From assembly GCF_025791835.1 (NCBI RefSeq), contig NZ_JAOXLP010000040.1, positions 1-24,760 on the forward strand: a stretch of DNA of 24,760 nt, given 5' to 3'. The DNA comes from Roseomonas xinghualingensis. Lineage in GTDB: Bacteria > Pseudomonadota > Alphaproteobacteria > Acetobacterales > Acetobacteraceae. Below are positions 1 to 6,802 of the stretch, piece after piece. The number at the start of each line of letters is the position of its first letter. Position 1 is the first letter of the stretch. The notes under the pieces were generated by a model. The model was not told the DNA's origin. It saw only the letters and a list, made by a program, of their open reading frames with translations, and did no database searches. Both the position numbers and the translations under genes were made by a program.

Positions 1-114
1 CACAATCCGGATCTTGTCCTCGGCCGAGTAGTGCTTGCGGGTCGCTCGACGAATGTCGCGCACCACCCGATCGGCGGGCGGCTTCGCGTTCGGTGTCACT
101 GGCTTCTGGCTCAT
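1..114 (-). CDS. IS3-family transposase OrfA, N-terminal 38 codons (partial)
   Basis: The minus strand encodes MSQKPVTPNAKPPADRVVRD followed by IRRATRKHYSAEDKIRIV, which then runs off the left edge. The KHYSAEDKIRIV stretch is the start of the helix-turn-helix domain of a common IS3-family OrfA, the small DNA-binding protein that works with OrfB, normally through a -1 frameshift fusion. The ATG at 114 is the only reasonable start and sits just inside the element's terminus. Only the N-terminus is visible, so integrity is unknown. Confidence 0.75.
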   Translation of the reverse strand, partial: MSQKPVTPNAKPPADRVVRDIRRATRKHYSAEDKIRIV

Positions 115-181
115 GGTTCGTTCCCTGGTGGTTACGATGAGCCCGAAACCCTCCTTTCCTCAACCATCCCTCTCTGTCTCA
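1..181 (-). mobile_element. End of an IS3-family insertion sequence (continues off the left edge)
   Basis: The segment holds the first codons of an IS3-type orfA on the minus strand and its short leader. Read on the minus strand, the outer end is TGAGACAGAGAGGGATGG, which begins with the TG typical of IS3-family termini. The right boundary near 181 is placed where lactonase coding sequence resumes. The other terminus and the rest of the element lie outside the window, so its completeness cannot be judged. It interrupts the lactonase gene that follows. Confidence 0.7.
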
Positions 182-919
182 TGAGCCCTGACGGCGGACA
201 ACGGCGGCTTCCGCTGGCTCGAACAAGCCGACGGCTACCTGCGCCCTGTCGGCATCGCGGAGGACTACGCTGGCGGTCGTATCGAGCGTGTCAACATCGC
301 GACGGGCCGGGCCGAGGTCCTCTACACCGAATGTGATGGCAAGCCCCTGAACGGTCCGAACGACATCGTCTTCGATGCCCATGGCGGTTTCTGGTTCACG
401 GACCTCGGCAAGGTGCGGGCCCGCAGCATGGACCGTGGGGCCGTCTACTATGCCAGGTGCGACGGAAGCTCGATACGCGAGGTGATCTTCCCCTCCATGA
501 CCCCGAACGGCGTGGGTCTTTCGCCGGATGGACGGACCCTCTACGTGGCGGAGACGGAAACGAGCCGTCTTAGGGCCTATCCCGTTACCGCGCCGGGTGA
601 AGTGGGCATGGAGGCCTGGCCGTCGCCCAACGGCGGGCGTCTTCTTTACGGCTCGCCTGGGTACCAGCGCTTCGACTCCTTGGCCGTGGAGGCGAACGGC
701 AACATCTGTGTGGCGACGCTGGTGCGTGCCGGCATCTCGGTCATCTCGCCCGTGGGCGAGTTAGTCGAGTTCCATGTCGCACCTGAGCCGTACTGCACGA
801 ATATCTGCTTCGGTGGTGACGGGCTCAGGACGGCATTCATCACGCTGTCCGGGACCGGCCGCCTGATCGCGGTTGACTGGCCAAGAAGTGGGCTGCCGCT
901 GCATCCGAGGTTTGGATAA
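182..919 (+). pseudogene. SMP-30/gluconolactonase-like protein, 5'-truncated by an IS element
   Basis: An open frame from about 185 to the TAA at 917-919 encodes the C-terminal part, about 245 residues, of an SMP-30/gluconolactonase/LRE-like beta-propeller. These are metal-dependent sugar lactonases of the cytoplasm or periplasm. Diagnostic blocks, in order, are NGPNDIVFDAHGGFWFTD, PNGVGLSPDGRTLYVAET, FDSLAVEANGNICVAT and TNICFGGDGLRTAFITLSGT. The Asn of the NGPND block, the Asn of PNG and the Asp of FDS are the usual metal ligands. Family members are about 290-310 residues with another propeller blade before this point. Here the frame meets an in-frame TGA at 182-184, exactly where the IS begins. 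An internal ATG at 428 could start only a shorter piece lacking part of the metal site. The gene is therefore judged broken. It faces the polysaccharide genes and has no obvious link to them. Confidence 0.8.
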
Positions 920-1030
920 CCTTCGACGGATCCAAATTGGGGTGAATAAGCGCCGAATCAGGGCTCTCTCGAAAGGGACGGCAAGATAATGAATCTACTG
1001 GCACAGTTGGCGAGTAGGTGGGATCCTGAT

Positions 1031-1070
1031 CGGACCTGATCGGACCTGATCGGACCTGATCGGACCTGAT
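1031..1070. repeat. 10-bp tandem direct repeat, four perfect copies
   Basis: The unit CGGACCTGAT occurs four times without a mismatch. A degenerate copy, GGATCCTGAT, precedes it at 1021-1030, and a partial copy (CGG) follows. Each junction makes a GATC, giving five GATC sites exactly 10 bp apart (1028, 1038, 1048, 1058, 1068), about one helical turn. The array is in intergenic DNA. It could be replication slippage or a phased protein-binding array; the sequence alone does not decide. Confidence 0.95.
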
Positions 1071-1088
1071 CGGGATGCCACCCTTATG

Positions 1089-1110
1089 CTGATTTCTCGA
1101 GAGTTATCAG
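1089..1110. repeat. Imperfect inverted repeat centred on TCTCGAGA
   Basis: CTGAT and ATCAG arms flank a perfect 8-bp palindrome, TCTCGAGA, with slightly unequal spacers. It lies 19 bp from the tandem repeat. It might be an operator half-site pair or a weak hairpin. There is no T run after it on either strand that would make it a standard terminator. Confidence 0.4.
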
Positions 1111-1472
1111 TGCGGTAAGCTGAATTCCCGCCAGGGTTCCAGTTAGGTGCCCGTTCACAGCTTTTGGGCCCGCCCCTAATTTGGTTATGGTTCGACATAA
1201 CGGAACGGCGCCGGCTCGGTGACTTCAGGGCTCCTCAGAAGTCGGCAACTTCGGAGCCTCGAACACATCCAACAGCATGGACAAGCACCGTGGGTGAACC
1301 ACCTTCCGATCGTGGAGAACAGGCGGCTGCGTGAGGCGCTCACTTTGGTCCAGCACCTGTAGGATTCCTACCGGCGCCTCGGTTGAAGGCCAGCAGCAAG
1401 AAGAACGGATATCAAAGAGATGGACGCAAACCGGGCTAATTAAGGGCTGGTCAGATCGCGTTCGAAGCGCCT

Positions 1473-3614
1473 TCACATAACCAGGGGAGACGGCCCTGCC
1501 GGAAGCCTCTCAGAATAGCCGGAGCAGTTTCCAGGTTTAAGGTCATTTTCATTGCCATGTAGCGCCAGCCGAGGAGGAAAGGCCAGTTGCCCTTCCGTCA
1601 AGGGCGCGAGGCTGAGATTGGGGTTGTAGAACGGGTCTGCTTCGATCACCGCTGCCCACCGCTGCCGCATGCGCGCGACTTCCATCTCCTTGGAGGCCTG
1701 GCGCTCACCAGCATAGTGGTCGCCATAGGTCTGCAGTTCGTGGTGGTAGAGTTCAGCCTGTGCCACGTAGACGACGGAATGGCCCGTCTCGCCTACACGC
1801 AAGGCTAGATCCACGTCGTTGAAGGCACTTGGATAACTCTCGTCCAGCCCGCCGATCCGTTCGAATACGGCACGACGGACGAGCATGCAGGCGCCCGTTA
1901 CTACCGACAGCTCATGGGAAACGATAGCCTGCGACATATAACCCGGTTCGGTGCGCGGCAGGAAGCGATGGGCATGGTCACAGAGGCCGGCGAGGCCCAT
2001 GATCACGCCCGCATGCTGAACCCGGTCATCCGGATAGAGCAGCCGCGCCCCGACCATGCCGACCTGTGGATCAGCCATGAAGGCGCTCATCCAGCGCAGC
2101 CAGTCCCGCTTGATCGGGGAAACGTCATCGTTGAGCAGCAGGATATATTCGCCCTGTGCCCCTTGAGCCACGTGATTGTTCGCGGTTGAGAAGTTGAAGG
2201 TAGGAGCCTCCAGCCAAGTCACCGTTACACGCGGATCGGCCGAGATGCGGTTGGCAGCGGCCTGCTGTGCCTCGTCCAACGGGCGTGGCTGCATGACCAC
2301 CACGCGTACATCCATGGCAGCGTAGTCTGTTCCCTTCAGGACCGCGCTGATGCAGGCGGCTGAGTGTGCTTGCCTCAGGGTGGAGGGAATGAGGATGGTG
2401 ACGTGTACCTGCGGCGCATCCTTCCGGAGCGAGAAGAGGAGCGGGTCCGCAGGGGCACAGCAAAGCGCAGAGCCGCACTGCTCCAAGTGCTCTGACACGA
2501 TGGCGGCGAGCATCTCGGCGGGCGCGTTTCCGGCGTCCGGGCGGCGGTGGGAGAGGATGAAGGGGATGCGCGCGCTGAAGCCGATGGATGAAGCGCGGTA
2601 TCTCCGCAGCCAGAGATCAAGACGGAATGCCTCTGCCCGCGCCGTGGAGGCCGGCAGGTACTGCTCCAGCGTGCCTCGGGCAACCAGCCAAAGACCCTGC
2701 GCTGGAAGACCGGACAGCATGGAGACATGGCCGGGCAACGGCTTGAAGCGCGGCCCATGGCGAATGCCCTCGTCAGTCAACTCGTCCTCGTCCGCGACCG
2801 CAATCTCAGGGCGACCGAGGGCGAGCAACTGTTCACCAGCAAGTAACCCGGCGTGAGTCGGAAGGATCTCGCCCGCCTGCAGGAGGCCGACATAATCCAA
2901 CTCCTGTGCGGCGAGCCAGGTGGCCAGTGCGTCTCCAGAGGTATCGGCTCCAACGACCAGCCGGGGGGGGGGCTGCATTTGAGCATTCAGACTGGCGAGA
3001 GTGGCCTCCAGCGCCGCGGATCCGGCATTCCCGGCAAAGACGATGTAGCAGAGTGAGGCACGAGGCGTTCGCGGATCGAAGTCTTCGCTGGTCCATCGGT
3101 CAAACAGTCGGATCCACCTCTCATACCCTTCTGGTGGCTGGTATGGGGCGCGGCTCGTCTCGCCCAGCACCTCCCGAAGGCGGCGGAGGAAGGATGCCGG
3201 GCCGCGCGCGTGGCGCAGCGTCGCGGCCAGCACGTGTAAGGGTGTCTGCGCCAACAGCCGGGCAAAAGCCGTCGCCCGGCTGACCGGCTTGAATTCCGGT
3301 ATGGTCGCGTGGACGCCTCCGGCTTCCGGGCCGACGACGATCAGCCGCACCAGGTCGGTGTCGTGCGGAACGGCCGTCAGGACGTCGATCTTCCCTTCCG
3401 CTGTGTCCGACGGCACATAGAGATGAATGTCTGGCGTGCTACCCTGGCGATGGGTCAGCACCAGGACCAGCAGCGCACCGTCGCTGGCTCCCGTGACGTG
3501 GAGGGTGATCTGATTCCATGTCCCGTAGACATGTGCGGGAGGCCTAACCTCCCACAGGAGGCGGCAGCGCGACCGCTGGTCCCGTGCTTCCGAAAAGGGA
3601 AAGAAGTCGTCCAT
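1473..3614 (-). CDS. GT2 glycosyltransferase with a degenerate first GT2-like module (713 aa)
   Basis: This is probably a cytoplasmic nucleotide-sugar transferase for glycan chain assembly. The C-terminal half, residues about 400-640, is a clear GT-A/GT2 domain. It has VTILIPSTLRQA at its start, LLLLNDDVSPIKRDW carrying the DD metal/nucleotide motif near 490, and TGACMLVRRAVFERIGGLDE followed by FNDVDLALR near 575-600, the acceptor-side acidic motif. Residues about 183-370 look like a second, decayed GT2 fold (CYIVFAGN, then VADEDELTDEG) without a full set of motifs. The first ~150 residues are an uncharacterised N-terminal region. The start was set at the ATG at 3614 because it forms TAATG with the stop of the upstream epimerase; an open extension to 3698 lies inside that gene and looks non-coding. 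A 10-nucleotide C tract interrupts the frame at 2963-2972. It is the last gene of the operon. The sugar is unknown. Confidence 0.85.
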   Translation of the reverse strand: MDDFFPFSEARDQRSRCRLLWEVRPPAHVYGTWNQITLHVTGASDGALLVLVLTHRQGSTPDIHLYVPSDTAEGKIDVLTAVPHDTDLVRLIVVGPEAGGVHATIPEFKPVSRATAFARLLAQTPLHVLAATLRHARGPASFLRRLREVLGETSRAPYQPPEGYERWIRLFDRWTSEDFDPRTPRASLCYIVFAGNAGSAALEATLASLNAQMQPPPRLVVGADTSGDALATWLAAQELDYVGLLQAGEILPTHAGLLAGEQLLALGRPEIAVADEDELTDEGIRHGPRFKPLPGHVSMLSGLPAQGLWLVARGTLEQYLPASTARAEAFRLDLWLRRYRASSIGFSARIPFILSHRRPDAGNAPAEMLAAIVSEHLEQCGSALCCAPADPLLFSLRKDAPQVHVTILIPSTLRQAHSAACISAVLKGTDYAAMDVRVVVMQPRPLDEAQQAAANRISADPRVTVTWLEAPTFNFSTANNHVAQGAQGEYILLLNDDVSPIKRDWLRWMSAFMADPQVGMVGARLLYPDDRVQHAGVIMGLAGLCDHAHRFLPRTEPGYMSQAIVSHELSVVTGACMLVRRAVFERIGGLDESYPSAFNDVDLALRVGETGHSVVYVAQAELYHHELQTYGDHYAGERQASKEMEVARMRQRWAAVIEADPFYNPNLSLAPLTEGQLAFPPRLALHGNENDLKPGNCSGYSERLPAGPSPLVM

Positions 3615-4588
3615 TATGGTGCTGGGCGCACGGCAGGGCCGCCGCTTCCGCTCTTTCCGAGGACCCAATCCGCCGTGTGCCGCAGTCCATTTAGCCATCC
3701 AATTTGCGCGCTCCAGCCAAGCTCTGTCCGGATGCGAGACACGTCCAGTACGTTGCTTGGCACGTCAGCGGCCCGACCGGGAAGGTGGCGCACCTCCGCC
3801 CCGCTGAGACCCAGCACCTGATCGACCGCGGCTACCACCTCATTGATGGAGCGGCCAATGCCGGAGCCGACATTCATCAAGCGGTAGGGACCCTCATAGA
3901 CTGCTGCGGCGAGCATGGCGCGGACGAGATCGTCCACATGCAGGTAGTCGCGCACGGTTGAGCCATCCCCCCAAATCTCAACTGGCTGACCTGCGAGACG
4001 GCGTGTGATGAGGTTCACTACCAGCCCTTGCCCGCGGCCTGGGCGCTGGTAAGGACCGTAGGGATTCGCAGCACGCAGCACCATGGCTTGCATGCTGTCA
4101 CGGTGGATGTGCATCCCTAGATGCTTCTCAATAAGGAGCTTGTGGATCCCATAGACGGAAATGGGATTCGTCGGATGGTCCTCTGAGATCGGCGACACCG
4201 CCGTAGGACCGTAAATGGTGCCGCCAGAGGAGACGAACACAAGGCGATGCACCCCCATGCTTTGGCACAGGCTGAGCAGTTCCAGCGACCCTACGGCATT
4301 AGTGCGCAGGTCGCCCACCGGGTCCCGCTCGGCCTCCCCCGGGATGCTGCCGCCCAGGAGATGGAAAACTACCTCCATTCCTTCCACGGCGCGTCGCAAA
4401 GCAAGATGGTCGCCGAACTCCGCGTTAGTCCAGGTCTCCGTCGTAGGGGGCTCGCCGAATTTCGGTGTTCGACCGAAGCCATGCACCCTCGCCCCTGCTG
4501 CTGCGAGGGCGCGGCAGAGATTGAAGCCGATGAAGCCACCTGCGCCGAGGACGAGGCAGCGCTGGCCGGCTAAGGTTCCTGAAGTCAA
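3614..4588 (-). CDS. NAD-dependent epimerase/dehydratase (extended SDR, GalE-like)
   Basis: This 324-residue protein is an extended short-chain dehydrogenase of the nucleotide-sugar epimerase/dehydratase class. The NAD-binding motif GAGGFIG is at residues 15-21. A catalytic Tyr-x3-Lys is seen in VYGIHK near 145-149, preceded by VFVSSGGTIYG, which supplies the Ser. RAANPYGPYQRPGRGQG and the later DYLHVDDLVRAM are typical of UDP-glucose 4-epimerases and relatives. It most likely makes an activated sugar for the glycosyltransferases around it. The exact substrate cannot be read from sequence. Its ATG overlaps the stop of the upstream GT4 gene as ATGA (4585-4588), and its TAA overlaps the ATG of the next gene, so it is translationally coupled on both sides. 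Confidence 0.9.
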   Translation of the reverse strand: MTSGTLAGQRCLVLGAGGFIGFNLCRALAAAGARVHGFGRTPKFGEPPTTETWTNAEFGDHLALRRAVEGMEVVFHLLGGSIPGEAERDPVGDLRTNAVGSLELLSLCQSMGVHRLVFVSSGGTIYGPTAVSPISEDHPTNPISVYGIHKLLIEKHLGMHIHRDSMQAMVLRAANPYGPYQRPGRGQGLVVNLITRRLAGQPVEIWGDGSTVRDYLHVDDLVRAMLAAAVYEGPYRLMNVGSGIGRSINEVVAAVDQVLGLSGAEVRHLPGRAADVPSNVLDVSRIRTELGWSAQIGWLNGLRHTADWVLGKSGSGGPAVRPAP

Positions 4589-5856
4589 GTCGTGGTCCTC
4601 AGGAATTGCTCCATCTCCTCTGTCATGCGCTCAAAGGTGAAGCGCAGGCTCGTCCTCTGCCCTCCGAGCGCTAGCCGTTGTCTCAGCATAGGGTCGCGAG
4701 CAAGGCGGGTGACAGCTTCCGCGAGCGATGTGGGATTGCCCTTTTGGAAAAGTAATCCGCTCTGACCGTCCTCGATAATCTCAAGGTTTCCGCCGATATC
4801 GGAGGCGATGGTTGGAATCCCGCAGGCCAGCGCGTGGATGAGTGTGAGTGAGAAAGGCTCATACAGGGAGGGAAAGAGATAGATGTCGTGGCGGTCGAAA
4901 AGCGAGGGTAGTTCCGCCTCCGGCACCACCCTCTCCAGGGTGATGTCAGCTGCCCGAGGGCTAGCCGCCAGCATGGCCCGGAAGCGGTCTAAATAAGTGA
5001 GATCCTGCCCGTCGCCCACTATGGTGAGGGTAATTTTCTTGAAGCCCAACTCGGCGGGATTGAGTAGCGGAAGAGCTACGACGGCTGTGTCAGCACCCTT
5101 CAGGTCCACCAACCGACCCGCGAAGAGGAGGCGCAGTTCGCCGAGCCTAGTCGTCTTCGTCCGGTCCGGTGCTGGAACCCCCGTACGCAGGGGCTGACGC
5201 ACACCGTTGTGGATGATGCGATGAGACCGGAACCAGATGCCGCCTGCCGCGTAGAAGTCCCGAACAAAGTTTGAACCGAAGATTGCCTGGATCCGGCGCG
5301 GCGGCGTGATCCCGGCAAGCTGTTGCAGCGTGCGCTTCGCCCGACCGGCAAGGACGCGCCAAGTAGGCGGCGGTGGGGGCGGGATGAAGCGGCTGGAGCC
5401 GTGCACCTTTTCCTGGAAGAAATTTGCGACGAATTGCGGATTCCGCATCACCAGAAGCCAGTTGTCGGTGAGCATCACGACGGTCCGGTACGGGCTCGCT
5501 TCCAACTCAACGAGGATGGAGGCGTCAAGGAAGAAGAGGTTCCAGGCGAAGACGACGTCTGGACGCACTTCGTTCAGAGTTTCGTGCAAGATCGCGAGAT
5601 TGTGGGCGTTCACGGCCTGCCGCTGCTCGGGCGTGCCGGGAAACGGGACGTAGATCTCGCGTCCTGTCAGCAACTCTAGTCGCCGCAAGACGCGTTGACC
5701 GGGATACTTCGCGACCTTCTCGCCATGGCTACTGGTCAGGATGGTGACTTCGTGCCCGCGGGAAGCCATCTCGGTAGCAACCTCGTGGCAGAGGCGCTCG
5801 TACCCGCCAACAACGTTGGGCGGATAAAGATTGCTGAGAAAGAGGATGCGCATCAA
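4585..5856 (-). CDS. GT4-family glycosyltransferase (GT-B fold, 423 aa)
   Basis: This is a retaining GT-B glycosyltransferase, probably cytoplasmic or membrane-associated, adding a sugar to the growing glycan. The N-terminal acceptor domain begins MRILFLSNLYPPNVVGGYERL. The glycine/acidic loop near residues 17-22 is typical of GT4. The C-terminal donor domain shows LLFAGRLVDLKGADTAV, LTIVGDGQDLTYL and FPSLYEPFSLTLIHALACG. In the usual E-x7-E signature the first Glu is present (E333) but the second position is His (H341). A proline run (PPPPPPT) near 170 may be an interdomain linker. Its start ATG overlaps the stop of the upstream GT2 gene as ATGA, and it overlaps the downstream epimerase the same way. 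Donor and acceptor are unknown. Confidence 0.88.
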   Translation of the reverse strand: MMRILFLSNLYPPNVVGGYERLCHEVATEMASRGHEVTILTSSHGEKVAKYPGQRVLRRLELLTGREIYVPFPGTPEQRQAVNAHNLAILHETLNEVRPDVVFAWNLFFLDASILVELEASPYRTVVMLTDNWLLVMRNPQFVANFFQEKVHGSSRFIPPPPPPTWRVLAGRAKRTLQQLAGITPPRRIQAIFGSNFVRDFYAAGGIWFRSHRIIHNGVRQPLRTGVPAPDRTKTTRLGELRLLFAGRLVDLKGADTAVVALPLLNPAELGFKKITLTIVGDGQDLTYLDRFRAMLAASPRAADITLERVVPEAELPSLFDRHDIYLFPSLYEPFSLTLIHALACGIPTIASDIGGNLEIIEDGQSGLLFQKGNPTSLAEAVTRLARDPMLRQRLALGGQRTSLRFTFERMTEEMEQFLRTTT

Positions 5857-6800
5857 GCCCAGTCCAGCAGGAGCGTGCGGAAGGTCTCATCCCCTAATAA
5901 AGGGCTGGTGTCGAGCCGTCCGCCGCCATGGCGGCGCAGATATGCCATGCAGGGCTCCACCATGCGGGTCAACTCATGTCGGCGCAGTACCTCGGTGATC
6001 GCGCCCGTTGCTTTCCAGTCCGGCTCCGGCGCGCCAGGGCGGTCCCAAAGGAGGGTGAGATAGGCGGCGGCGGTCGCGGCCCATTCCACACGGACCTTCC
6101 GGTGGTCCTCGGAAATGGTGTTGCTCGCGTGCAGGCGATAGCGCAGCAAAGGCTCCTCCACGAGCGTAATGCCGTGGCCCAGCGCCGTTGCCCGAAGAGC
6201 AAAATCCAGGTCATGCGTGTAGCGCAGCGCCGCAAACTCCCCGATCCTCGCGGTCAGGTTCCGGCGGAAGAGGTAGTTGGAGGTAGTCATGAGGAAGTTG
6301 GCGTTCACCAGCGCCGCACCCATATCGCGCCCTACGCGGAAGGCCATCGCCTCCGCATACCATTCGTTGCTGATCGTCTTGTCGTTGCTGTCTATGAAGG
6401 CGATGCTGGAAGCTGCAAGATCAGCGCCTGCGTCCGTGTCCAAGCGCCTTACGAGCGCGTCCAATCTCCCGGGCATGTAGAGGTCGTCCGAATTCAGGAT
6501 GGCGACGAACTCGCCTGTCGTCTCTCGCACAGCCTCGTTGATCGTGGCATGCGCCCCTTGGTTGGACCGGCTGCGGAAGTGGATCCGGGCATCGCTCGCG
6601 GCAATCCGTCGCATCACGGTGTCGGAATCGTCGCTGGACCCATCGTCGATGACGATCACCTCACGCAGCACCGCACCCTGGGCAAGAACACTCTTCACGG
6701 CCGCCGTGATGTAGGCGGCGTGGTTGTAGAGCGGGATGACGACGGAGACGCGACCGGTGCCCGGGGAGGGTTGCCGATCTTTTCGGAAAAGGCCGAACAG
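5853..6800 (-). CDS. GT2 family glycosyltransferase (about 315 aa), probable non-AUG start
   Basis: This is an inverting GT-A transferase. The sequence shows VSVVIPLYNHAAYI near residues 18-31, IVIDDGSSDDSD with the nucleotide-binding Asp near 52, AILNSDDLYMPGRL with the DxD-type motif at about 104-106, and RYTHDLDFALRA with the acceptor-side acidic residues. Homology begins only at LFGLFRKDRQ. No in-frame ATG, GTG or TTG exists between there and an ATG at 7010. The extension from 7010 would lie 208 bases inside the preceding gene and is His/Arg/Ala-rich, like a shadow frame. The best start is a CTG at 6800, two bases after the TAA of the upstream gene, with a GGGGG run upstream as a possible ribosome site. 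The 3' end overlaps the next gene as ATGA. Substrate unknown. Confidence 0.82.
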   Translation of the reverse strand: MFGLFRKDRQPSPGTGRVSVVIPLYNHAAYITAAVKSVLAQGAVLREVIVIDDGSSDDSDTVMRRIAASDARIHFRSRSNQGAHATINEAVRETTGEFVAILNSDDLYMPGRLDALVRRLDTDAGADLAASSIAFIDSNDKTISNEWYAEAMAFRVGRDMGAALVNANFLMTTSNYLFRRNLTARIGEFAALRYTHDLDFALRATALGHGITLVEEPLLRYRLHASNTISEDHRKVRVEWAATAAAYLTLLWDRPGAPEPDWKATGAITEVLRRHELTRMVEPCMAYLRRHGGGRLDTSPLLGDETFRTLLLDWA

Positions 6801-6802
6801 GT

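Larger units (their letters stand above)
920..1472. other. Intergenic region between the lactonase remnant and the polysaccharide operon
   Basis: About 550 bases lie between two converging transcription units. It contains the tandem 10-bp repeat (1031-1070) and an imperfect dyad (1089-1110) listed separately. Short open frames on both strands show no recognisable domain. No hairpin followed by a T run was seen that would convincingly terminate either unit. Confidence 0.6.

Noticed and set aside
1021..1073. CRISPR-like array
   Set aside because: The units are 10 bp and directly adjacent, with no spacers; this is a simple tandem repeat.
995..1198. Minus-strand 67-codon frame across the tandem repeat
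   Set aside because: Its middle is just the translated 10-bp repeat and there is no ribosome site or homology.
1225..1476. 83-codon minus-strand frame starting with GTG that overlaps the stop of the 713-aa GT2 gene
   Set aside because: The GTGA overlap is tempting, but the protein has no recognisable domain, an odd composition and no codon bias like its neighbours. It could be a leftover fragment; not called.
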